DNA of 9,814 nucleotides from Chitinophagaceae bacterium (GTDB lineage: Bacteria; Bacteroidota; Bacteroidia; Chitinophagales; Chitinophagaceae): the NCBI GenBank assembly GCA_021151685.1, contig JAGKWS010000136.1:1-9814 (forward strand). The letters run 5' to 3'. This document shows, piece after piece, positions 1-5,781 of the stretch. The position numbers were made by a program, and so were the translations under genes. The notes below the pieces were generated by a model that saw nothing but the letters and a program-made list of their open reading frames with translations, did no database searches and was not told the origin of the DNA. Numbering within the stretch: the first letter of the stretch is position 1; each line of letters starts with the position of its first letter.

Positions 1-77
1 GGGCCGATAGGTGGCGCAGGGTTTGCCTGACCGCCTTTTACCTGCAGCTTTACAAAGCCGCTGATTTCTTTAGCCAT
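1..77 (-). CDS. rplK: 50S ribosomal protein L11, N-terminal part (cut by window edge)
   Basis: The minus strand from base 77 reads MAKEISGFVKLQVKGG followed by QANPAPPIG, the highly conserved N-terminus of bacterial L11. Only 25 codons are inside the window; the rest lies beyond base 1. L11 binds 23S rRNA in the GTPase-associated centre, forms the base of the L7/L12 stalk and is needed for the stringent response. Proline-rich QANPAPPIGP is the family's N-terminal signature. The ATG start is unambiguous because the protein begins MAKE in many bacteria. No nusG reading frame precedes it; instead there is a leader and a promoter of its own (78-227). rplA would be expected next, outside the window. 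Identification rests on the N-terminal match alone but that match is very specific. Confidence 0.93.
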   Translation of the reverse strand, partial: MAKEISGFVKLQVKGGQANPAPPIG

Positions 78-190
78 TTACTAAAAATTTTTGGTTTTAA
101 CGAATTTTCCCTTGCCTTTAGGTTGGCACCTGCAGGTTGGGGATGTATTCTCCCAGTGCAATCTTATAAAAAGAGCAAAATGAGAAATTT
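78..190 (-). promoter_or_regulatory. rplK mRNA leader, candidate L1 autoregulatory region
   Basis: About 113 nt lie between the predicted transcription start (near 190) and the rplK ATG. On the RNA strand I see a small hairpin GGGA-7 nt-UCCC, then the palindrome ACCTGCAGGT (128-137), then UGCC-8 nt-GGCA (113-128), with the heptamer CCAACCT occurring twice. In many bacteria, L1 represses the L11 operon by binding an mRNA structure that imitates its 23S rRNA site, which contains a UGGGAG stretch; UGGGAG also occurs here. That link is inference: the stems are short and I cannot fold or align the region. It could simply be an ordinary untranslated leader. Confidence 0.35.
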
Positions 191-196
191 GGATTG

Positions 197-227
197 CAAA
201 GGTATGGGGAAGTTTTTGAATGACAAA
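197..227 (-). promoter_or_regulatory. Bacteroidota-type promoter of rplK
   Basis: Read on the minus strand, a TTTG -33 box (227-224) is followed after exactly 19 nt by TACCTTTG (204-197), a perfect match to the Bacteroidota -7 consensus TAnnTTTG. Transcription should begin near 190, giving a leader of about 113 nt before the rplK start. The fit of both boxes and the spacing makes this the best promoter in the window. It indicates that rplK is transcribed independently of an upstream nusG or secE gene, at least in part. Confidence 0.72.
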
Positions 228-326
228 AAAAGAAAAGAAGTTTTTTTCTACTTTGTCGCCAAGGTCAGAAACATTGGTGCAGCGTATAACAGGTACTCAG
301 CGCACAGAAATATTCTACTGTTACTA

Positions 327-357
327 TTGCATTATCAATAGTCAGCTATTATTTTCG
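327..357 (+). promoter_or_regulatory. Candidate promoter of the small lipoprotein gene at 385
   Basis: TTG (327-329), 20 nt, then TATTTTCG (350-357), one base away from TAnnTTTG. The predicted start would be near 364, leaving roughly 20 nt before the ATG at 385, which is typical for short Bacteroidota leaders. The sequence is AT-rich, so a chance match is possible. Confidence 0.4.
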
Positions 358-384
358 CATTTCACTTTTTAAACAAAAACCTGA

Positions 385-618
385 ATGAAAAAAGTACTTC
401 CGCTAATGGTGATGGCTGTAGCAGCATCACTGTTCACATCTTGCAAGAAAGATTATACCTGCACCTGCACCATGACAAACACCATCATGGGTAGCACCAC
501 TACCAACTCACAGGCATACCCAATAAAGGATGCTTCGAAAGGTGATGCCAAAAAAGCTTGTGACGATATGACTACAGCCTTTACATTGGGTACCACTACA
601 GCTTCGTGTAAGCTATAA
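385..618 (+). CDS. Small secreted lipoprotein with four extra cysteines (77 aa)
   Basis: This encodes a 77-residue precursor of unknown function. Residues 1-19 form a lipoprotein signal peptide (MKK, hydrophobic stretch, SLFTS) and Cys20 is the lipidation site. The mature start, CKKDYTCTCT, is a pattern I associate with a group of short Bacteroidota lipoproteins. Beyond Cys20 there are four cysteines (26, 28, 59, 75), an even number that could form two disulfides in the periplasm or at the surface. The segment around 50-65 (DASKGDAKKACDDM) looks helical; the rest is rich in Thr and Ser. It has its own candidate promoter upstream and ends at a strong terminator, so it is probably monocistronic. 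The start is the only ATG giving a complete signal peptide. It is convergent with the gene at 672-1286. Confidence 0.82.
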   Translation: MKKVLPLMVMAVAASLFTSCKKDYTCTCTMTNTIMGSTTTNSQAYPIKDASKGDAKKACDDMTTAFTLGTTTASCKL

Positions 619-636
619 TTTATTGTAACAAAAGAT

Positions 637-666
637 AAAACGCCACCTCAACCCGGTGGCGTTTTT
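637..666. terminator. Bidirectional terminator between convergent genes
   Basis: An 11-bp perfect stem (AAAACGCCACC, 637-647, with its complement at 655-665) encloses a 7-nt loop. It has an A-run on the left and a T-run on the right, so each strand shows a GC-rich stem followed by U residues. It begins 19 nt after the stop of the lipoprotein gene at 618 and ends 6 nt before the end of the opposing gene at 672, so it can terminate both. Confidence 0.9.
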
Positions 667-671
667 AGTTA

Positions 672-1286
672 TTACTCTTCGGTCTTGCGCTTATTTTCAT
701 TCTTACTTTCCTTATTGTAGTTTTTTAGTTTCTGCGAGCCTATCTGTATGGCCAAATGCACATTCAGGTCTATGATAGAGCCCGGCCCGGCTATGTAGAA
801 TGGAGGGGTAACTATCTTATGTGCCCGGTCGGTTTCTGCTACATCGGGTAGTGTTAGTTTCACACCACCGGCAACATCTATAATCACTGTTTTTGCCTTG
901 TTCAGATAAAAGTGATACCCCATACCTGCACCACCCAATGTGTAGTTGAATGGTATTTCGGGCGTACCAAGTCGCCAACCCAGCCCTTTGCTGCTTTGGC
1001 AGTGCCCATACCCTGCTTTTCCATAGAAAAATCTTTCGGTAGCAGGTCTTACAAATTGGTAATTACGATATTCTACAAAGAATTGGTAACCGGGGTTCAG
1101 AGCCCAATACCCTGCAGCACTAACCATTAAAGAATTTCTTTCGTTAATGCGTTGTTCCAGCTTCATTCGGCCCTTCGATAATCCGCTCAATGGGTTGGAT
1201 ATATAGAATGCAGTTTGTGCATTGCCAGTGGTGCAAAACAACACGCTGGAAAAGGCGATTGCTACTACTTTAATAGATGGGGTCAT
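672..1286 (-). CDS. Secreted, possibly outer-membrane protein of unknown function (204 aa)
   Basis: The product is a 204-residue exported protein that I do not recognise as a named family. Residues 1-23 are a Sec signal peptide ending GNA before Gln24. The mature part alternates aromatic and polar residues in possible beta strands (YWALNPGYQFFVEYRNYQF around 61-79, and a Gly/Tyr-rich stretch GGAGMGYHFYL around 118-128), as in small beta-barrel proteins such as DUF3575-like families. Against a classical barrel, the C-terminus is not an aromatic strand but a charged tail of about 20 residues rich in Lys, Asn and Glu. A weak -7-like TAACTTTA lies at 1313-1306 without a clear -33 box. It ends at the shared bidirectional terminator. 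Coding is well supported; function is not. Confidence 0.75.
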   Translation of the reverse strand: MTPSIKVVAIAFSSVLFCTTGNAQTAFYISNPLSGLSKGRMKLEQRINERNSLMVSAAGYWALNPGYQFFVEYRNYQFVRPATERFFYGKAGYGHCQSSKGLGWRLGTPEIPFNYTLGGAGMGYHFYLNKAKTVIIDVAGGVKLTLPDVAETDRAHKIVTPPFYIAGPGSIIDLNVHLAIQIGSQKLKNYNKESKNENKRKTEE

Positions 1287-1448
1287 TTGGTGTAAAATTA
1301 GAATGTAAAGTTATTGCACTGCGAATGAATATTGGCTGTTAGAGATTGTTTTTTTTGTTACGAGGGCATTGAGTTTTTATTGCCACTTTATGTGTGCGGG
1401 TGTTAAGAGTATGTTTTGTAAGAGAAAAGAAGTTCCCTTCAACGGCTG

Positions 1449-2102
1449 TTATGGTGTAGTGTAAGTACGCATGGTATCGAACCCCTGCGCATGCTCATTG
1501 GTGGTTTTCAGGGTGATGCTGTCTGGTGTTGCCGGGCGGAAGTATAGATTATAGCTGTTTATCTCGCCCAGATTGTGGTTGATGTAACGCCAATAATACA
1601 CAAGCGTACTATCGTATGGGTAGCCACGTTTTGCATAGTAGAGCGTATCGGGGCCTACTTTTATCATAGTTGGGTCTATTACTTGTATGCTTAGGGTGGT
1701 ATCGGGCTCATTCCATACAGTGCCCAACCCATTGGTGATGCTGTAACTATGCCGCCAAACCCGTGTGGTGGACAGAGATGCGGGATAAGCCGGTGGCGAC
1801 ACTACCCATATGGGGCGGGTAACGGTAGGGGCACCATCTACAGTAAGCTGCACTGTGTAGCTGCCAGCGGCACTATAGGTGTGCTGTGGTGTAGGGGCAA
1901 ATGATGTAGCCCCATCGCCAAAGTTCCATGACCAGCCAGTAGTATTTTTAGAATTGCTGGAAAATTGCACGGCATAACCTTGGTAAGCAATAGTTTCGGG
2001 GTACTGGGTATATATATTAGAGACTGAGGGGCTATTGTCTTTTTTGTTACAGGCTACAAGTAGCAGGCAAGCAATAGTATATAGTATGTATGGAGCACGC
2101 AT
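1449..2102 (-). CDS. PKD-domain lipoprotein (217 aa)
   Basis: Residues 1-17 form a lipoprotein signal with lipobox LLVAC and Cys18 as lipidation site, followed by NKKDNSPS, a typical tether. Residues about 36-88 are a PKD domain, an Ig-like beta sandwich: WNFGDG at 59-64, HTY at 74-76 and GSYTVQLTV at 80-88 are its hallmark motifs. PKD domains usually mediate protein or carbohydrate contacts at the surface. Residues 100-217 are Tyr- and Thr-rich, with no motif I recognise, and probably fold as a second beta domain. The gene stands alone: 162 bases separate it from the next minus-strand gene, and it is divergent from the dioxygenase gene. A small GAAG-TTCC-CTTC hairpin (1429-1440) just behind the stop, with a T-rich run on this strand, may be a weak terminator. 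Confidence 0.85.
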   Translation of the reverse strand: MRAPYILYTIACLLLVACNKKDNSPSVSNIYTQYPETIAYQGYAVQFSSNSKNTTGWSWNFGDGATSFAPTPQHTYSAAGSYTVQLTVDGAPTVTRPIWVVSPPAYPASLSTTRVWRHSYSITNGLGTVWNEPDTTLSIQVIDPTMIKVGPDTLYYAKRGYPYDSTLVYYWRYINHNLGEINSYNLYFRPATPDSITLKTTNEHAQGFDTMRTYTTP

Positions 2103-2255
2103 AAGATGTGTTATTGCTGTATCAAGACAATAAGCGTGCCAAAACAGTAAAAAAACTCATTCTTACCCAAACGGGCACTCTGCTGCTTACAGCGATGCTA
2201 CAGGGTATTGTGCTGGGTGTAAAAAATTGTGATATTTTCTGCATATTTGAAGCAT

Positions 2256-2954
2256 ATGCAACTATCGCTATTGGCGCATGAATATGGGGGCAATGGTTAT
2301 TATATACTGCCCGGCTATTATACTGTGGCACATATGGCTGCTGTGGTTTTAGAACTGACACAAGCCGGTATGTTCGACTACAGTGCTGCAAACGAGGATA
2401 ACTACAATTTGCTGCACCAGATAGATAGTGTACGGCAACTGGCAAATGCCAGCGAAATGCTAACCATGGTGGCGGCAGCGGTTGGAGCCCCGGCAGTGCC
2501 TTACCATGCAATAATACTGGACAAAACAAAGGAACAAAACTGGAGGTTGGATTGGCATCAGGATTTGAAGATTGCTGTAAAAGAGCGTATAGATACTACA
2601 GGATATAGCCAATGGACGGAAGAGGCAGGCATACCCCATGTGGTACCACCAGTGGCCGTGCTGGAAAAGCTGTTGTACCTGCGCATACATCTCGATGACT
2701 GTGACGGCCGTAACGGGGCTATATGGGTATTGCCACAATCTCACAAAACGGGCATAGTAGCCAATGCCGGGGTAGATACTGCAGTACAACAATATGCCTT
2801 GCAAGAGTGCCCTGTAGCTGTTGGTGGCATCATGCTTATGTCGCCATTGTTGTTGCATATGTCGCCACAATCGCATAGCAGCCATAGCCGGCGGGTACTA
2901 CAAATTGCATACCGTGCTACCGAATTACCCAACGGGTTGCAGTGGTATTACTGA
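2256..2954 (+). CDS. Phytanoyl-CoA dioxygenase (PhyH) family Fe(II)/2-oxoglutarate oxygenase
   Basis: A 232-residue cytoplasmic enzyme of the PhyH family, which hydroxylates small molecules using Fe(II), O2 and 2-oxoglutarate. The iron-binding triad is visible: His101 and Asp103 in WHQD, and distal His201 in PLLLHMS. Arg212, eleven residues after His201, fits the 2-oxoglutarate-binding arginine, with the same spacing as in human PhyH (H264, R275). HLDDCDGRNGAIWVLPQSH (145-163) is the family's characteristic core strand and turn. The N-terminal GYYILPGYYT is also typical. I chose ATG 2256; an in-frame GTG at 2229 would add nine residues (MIFSAYLKH), which lie upstream of the family's usual start. 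The substrate cannot be read from the sequence and neighbours give no pathway hint. No clear promoter was found in the 153-base divergent gap. Confidence 0.88.
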   Translation: MQLSLLAHEYGGNGYYILPGYYTVAHMAAVVLELTQAGMFDYSAANEDNYNLLHQIDSVRQLANASEMLTMVAAAVGAPAVPYHAIILDKTKEQNWRLDWHQDLKIAVKERIDTTGYSQWTEEAGIPHVVPPVAVLEKLLYLRIHLDDCDGRNGAIWVLPQSHKTGIVANAGVDTAVQQYALQECPVAVGGIMLMSPLLLHMSPQSHSSHSRRVLQIAYRATELPNGLQWYY

Positions 2955-3018
2955 TATGGAGAGGATTACATCAAATTTTGCGACAACTACACAAGAAATC
3001 AGGCAATATTAGACTTAG

Positions 3019-3288
3019 CCCATTGCTGTACACGCATTAGAGTGTTGGTTCTTAGGTATATACTATCTTAACAAGCCTAAAAAAGCGGCAAAGCCGGTAA
3101 ACTGTATCAATGAATTGAATTATCCTTTGTTTCAGAAGGAGGGAGTCTATATTGATGCGAAAGACCTTGCCATCTATAGAAGAATATGCAAAAAACACTT
3201 TAGAAAGAAAGACGAATTGCTGCAATACAGAGTGCCTAATGACAGCTTTCGGGAGTTTGTCAATCAACTGAACACGCTTGTTGATTAG
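3019..3288 (+). pseudogene. 5'-truncated remnant resembling the C-terminus of DUF4276 proteins
   Basis: An open frame of 89 codons with a normal stop at 3286-3288 but no ATG, GTG or TTG near its beginning; the preceding in-frame codon is TAG (3016-3018). It reads PIAVHALECWFLG near the start, then KPKKAAKPVNCINELNYP, and ends DSFREFVNQLNTLVD. The (H)AxExWFL motif and a closing SFxxFVxxL are features I associate with DUF4276, a TOPRIM-like family often encoded beside an AAA ATPase. That assignment is from memory of the motif and is moderate. Directly upstream, the frame just after the dioxygenase stop is also open (2955-about 3018, reading EDYIKFCDNYTRN), so one frameshift may join it. The N-terminal half and any ATPase partner are missing. 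The stretch is AT-richer than its neighbours, consistent with decayed acquired DNA. Confidence 0.5.
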
Positions 3289-3330
3289 AGACCTTAGTCA
3301 TCTGGAGTTGTGTATATCAAATTACACACA

Positions 3331-3362
3331 ACAAAGGCGGCCACATCTGTAGCCGCCTTTGT
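3331..3362. terminator. Bidirectional terminator behind the M49 peptidase gene
   Basis: An 11-bp perfect stem, ACAAAGGCGGC (3331-3341) and its complement (3352-3362), with a 10-nt loop. On the minus strand it lies 21 nt after the peptidase stop at 3384 and is followed by a T-rich run; on the plus strand it closes the pseudogene. A second, weaker inverted repeat, GTTGTGT/ACACAAC (3307-3313 and 3326-3332), overlaps its left side. Confidence 0.82.
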
Positions 3363-3383
3363 TATAAACAATTGCTCCGCTCC

Positions 3384-5480
3384 TTAGTTCTTCACTGGCA
3401 GGAAGGCATAGTTTTTGCCATACTCCAGCATTTGGGCAAAGAAGTTGTCGGGATATTCAATTTTTACGTCCGTTATTTCTTCACCGTTCATCACAGGCAC
3501 CAGCTTGGGCTGTATAAAGCCACGGTATGGCTTAATGCCCAGTGGTGCAAAGCGCGCCAGTATTTCTTTGTGCAGCTTGGCATCTACCTTCACGCCATAG
3601 TTTTCTACAAGGTTCTTCCCACCATTGTAGTCTCCCTCCGATTTGATGCGCTGTATCTCTTTCAGCAATTCGCCAAACAACTGGCGCAGCTTGCCGTAAT
3701 CGTTTACCTGCACATAGGTTTTGCCATCGCGGGTTATCATAGCAACTACATTGTCTTTTTTGCCTTTTTCGTAGGCCCAGCGGGCTACCAGCGCACGGTT
3801 GCGCATGTGGGCCTCCTCCAGTTGTTCGCCCGGTTTCAGGCGGGTAAGCTGGGTCATCAGGCCATTCATCATGTAGTTGTCGTACCCGGCCATACCCACC
3901 TCAAGGCTGGGCATTACGCCAAGGTCCACCAGTTTCTGGTCGTATATATAGTACAGTCCCACCAGGTCGGCACGGGCTTCTTCCAGACAGCTTGCGTAGT
4001 TTTTCAGCGTTACATCGGTGGTGGCTACACCGGGGTTCAGCTTGCCCGATGCATGGCCTATACACTCGTGCATATCTGTATGCAGGTCCGATGCCAATGA
4101 GCCATATTTTTTCAGGCGTTGCAGCACCGTATCGTTTACCGCAAATTCTGCCGCAAGGCCACCCTTGGCACTGGCTACATTGTACGAGTGTATGATGTTG
4201 GTCAACGATACCGATTTAGAACCATGTTCTGCCCGTATCCACTCGGCATTAGGCAGGTTGATGCCAATAGGCGTACTCGGCGATGCATCACCGCTTTCTA
4301 CTATTACAGTAATAGCCTTGGCGGTTATACCCTTCACCTTTTCTTTTTTATGCTCCTTCATTATGGGCGAGTTGTCCTCGAACCATTGTGCTTCTTTGGC
4401 TATGGCTTCTATGCGTTTGGTCTCTTCCATATCCTTCAGCGATACGGTGCTTTCGTAGCTGGCTTTTTTGCCTATGGCATCCATGTATACCTCTATAAAG
4501 CCATTTACCGCATCAAGGCGCGAGGCCGTGTTTTGCACCCATGCTATGCTGTAATCGTCAAAGGTTTTCAGGTCGCCGGTTTGGTAGTATTTTACCAATA
4601 GTTCCAATGCTTTTTTCTGTTCGGCATCTTCGGCAACGGTTACAGCCTTTTGCAGCCAGTAGATGATCTTGTCTATGGCAGCACCATACATGCCGCCACT
4701 CTTCCATACTTTTTCTACCAGCTTGCCATTTTCTTTCACCACCTTGCTGTTTAGCCCCCAGCTTGGTGCATTAGCAGCGGTATCGAATGTGGCGTAGAAG
4801 GCCTCCACTTCTTTTTGGGTAACACCCTCGTAGAAGTTGTTGGCAGAGCCTACTATATTATCTACGTTGGGGCGCAGGTCTACCAGCTTGGGTTTGTATT
4901 TGGCATCGTATACCGTAGGTTTGATGCGGGCCAGAAACGCATCGGGGGTTTCGCCGGCATCCATAGGCAGGCGAGAAGCATCAGATGCTTTTAGTACTGT
5001 ACTAAAGAATTCCCACGAGCATTCCGGTACAAATTTTTCGTTGCTGTAGTGGTGGTAGTTGCCATTGCTGAACCATACACGGCCAAAATAAGTTTCCAAC
5101 TTTTTCCAGTCTTCGCTGTTCTTATCGCCATTGTAGGTGCTGTACATGGCCTCTATGGTTTTGCGCAGCATAATGCCGTCTTTGCTCTTCTGGTCGTACA
5201 AGATGTCGCGACCGCAAAGTGCGGCCTCATATAGGTAGTAAGCCAGCTTTTTCTGCTGTGCCGTAAGGCTATTGAAGCCCGGCACCTGATAACGTAGCAA
5301 TTGCAGGTCGGCAAAAGACTGTGCTTCTACTACAAAATTGTCGTCATAACCATCGGCTACAGCAGTAGCTTCGGTTTTAGGTTGGTTGGCAGCAGGCTCG
5401 CTGTTGCCGCAGCCCGAGAGGATATGTGTGCTGATAGCCATAACGGGAATAGCCCATTTGAGGTGAAGTCTGTTTCTCAC
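3384..5480 (-). CDS. Dipeptidyl-peptidase III (peptidase family M49), lipoprotein form
   Basis: A 698-residue zinc metallopeptidase that should remove dipeptides from peptide N-termini. The M49 signature HEXXGH is present as HECIGH (471-476) followed by ASGKL; the second motif EEARAD lies at 500-505. His471, His476 and a Glu of the EE pair (Glu501 by analogy with human DPP III) would bind zinc, with Glu472 as catalytic base. The two motifs are about 30 residues apart, against nearly 60 in human DPP III, matching the compact arrangement of Bacteroides enzymes. Residues 1-23 are a lipoprotein signal (RNRLHLK, hydrophobic core, ILSG) with Cys24 lipidated, placing the enzyme in the periplasm or on the outer membrane. 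The start is GTG 5480: no ATG lies upstream before an in-frame stop, and starting at Met14 would lose the basic n-region. It is last in a probable three-gene operon and ends at the terminator at 3331-3362. Confidence 0.94.
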   Translation of the reverse strand: MRNRLHLKWAIPVMAISTHILSGCGNSEPAANQPKTEATAVADGYDDNFVVEAQSFADLQLLRYQVPGFNSLTAQQKKLAYYLYEAALCGRDILYDQKSKDGIMLRKTIEAMYSTYNGDKNSEDWKKLETYFGRVWFSNGNYHHYSNEKFVPECSWEFFSTVLKASDASRLPMDAGETPDAFLARIKPTVYDAKYKPKLVDLRPNVDNIVGSANNFYEGVTQKEVEAFYATFDTAANAPSWGLNSKVVKENGKLVEKVWKSGGMYGAAIDKIIYWLQKAVTVAEDAEQKKALELLVKYYQTGDLKTFDDYSIAWVQNTASRLDAVNGFIEVYMDAIGKKASYESTVSLKDMEETKRIEAIAKEAQWFEDNSPIMKEHKKEKVKGITAKAITVIVESGDASPSTPIGINLPNAEWIRAEHGSKSVSLTNIIHSYNVASAKGGLAAEFAVNDTVLQRLKKYGSLASDLHTDMHECIGHASGKLNPGVATTDVTLKNYASCLEEARADLVGLYYIYDQKLVDLGVMPSLEVGMAGYDNYMMNGLMTQLTRLKPGEQLEEAHMRNRALVARWAYEKGKKDNVVAMITRDGKTYVQVNDYGKLRQLFGELLKEIQRIKSEGDYNGGKNLVENYGVKVDAKLHKEILARFAPLGIKPYRGFIQPKLVPVMNGEEITDVKIEYPDNFFAQMLEYGKNYAFLPVKN

Positions 5481-5499
5481 TTTGTACGAGATTTATTGC

Positions 5500-5513
5500 C
5501 CCTAAAAATAGGG
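5500..5513. repeat. Short inverted repeat CCCTA-AAAA-TAGGG in the operon gap
   Basis: A 5-bp perfect stem with a 4-nt loop lies in the 53-base gap between the small membrane protein and the M49 peptidase gene. It has no following T-run on the minus strand, so it is unlikely to terminate. It could be an RNA stability element or a protein site, or chance. Confidence 0.3.
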
Positions 5514-5533
5514 AATAACACGCACATACACGG

Positions 5534-5752
5534 CTACAATACACCACCGCCCAGTATCAGCCGCAGCAAGCCTATGATGATGGCTACAGTACTCATGGTT
5601 TTGCCGCCCGAAGAATTGGTGATGCTGCTGACAATGAGCCCAATGATGGCAAACGGAACAAACAGCCAGTTGAGCCAGCCCAGCATGGGTATAAAGGCAA
5701 TGAGCGACAAGAGTAGTGACAGCAGCCCGAACAGGAACCCGATAATCTTCAT
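5534..5752 (-). CDS. Small hydrophobic inner-membrane protein (72 aa)
   Basis: The product is almost entirely hydrophobic. I see likely membrane helices at about residues 3-21 and 26-43 and a third at 52-70, with a short polar turn SSITNSSGGKTMS between the last two. Pro22 and the GWLNW turn separate the first two helices. I recognise no family. ATG 5752 is chosen because the protein then begins MKIIGFLFGLL, a natural membrane-protein start, 29 bases after the stop of the DUF5686 gene; a longer in-frame reading to 5860 would overlap that gene and add a non-hydrophobic, proline/arginine-rich stretch. The close spacing implies co-transcription with the DUF5686 gene and probably with the M49 peptidase gene 53 bases further on. 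Function unknown. Confidence 0.75.
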   Translation of the reverse strand: MKIIGFLFGLLSLLLSLIAFIPMLGWLNWLFVPFAIIGLIVSSITNSSGGKTMSTVAIIIGLLRLILGGGVL

Positions 5753-5781
5753 GGTAGTTGTGTGTGGTACGAAGGTAATCA

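Noticed and set aside
228..326. Search for a tRNA (tRNA-Trp often lies near secE-nusG-rplK)
   Set aside because: No cloverleaf, no T-loop GGTTCRA motif and no CCA end could be made out on either strand.
123..341. Plus-strand open frame of 72 codons over the rplK leader and promoter
   Set aside because: It lies antisense to a well-supported promoter and leader, has low-complexity Lys and Leu runs, no signal peptide and no recognisable domain.
2108..2278. Short GTG-initiated plus-strand frame (VLLLYQDNKRAK, later TAMLQGIVLGVKN) overlapping the dioxygenase start
   Set aside because: The residues look partly protein-like, but it has only a GTG start, overlaps the dioxygenase gene in another frame and ends soon after; I cannot separate it from chance.
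2122..2885. Two long minus-strand frames opposite the dioxygenase
   Set aside because: Both are antisense to a gene with an intact iron and 2-oxoglutarate site; their translations are rich in His, Cys and Pro and show no domain.
3372..4601. Plus-strand frames of up to 242 codons opposite the M49 peptidase
   Set aside because: They are shadows of a high-confidence gene on the other strand, with composition typical of antisense frames.
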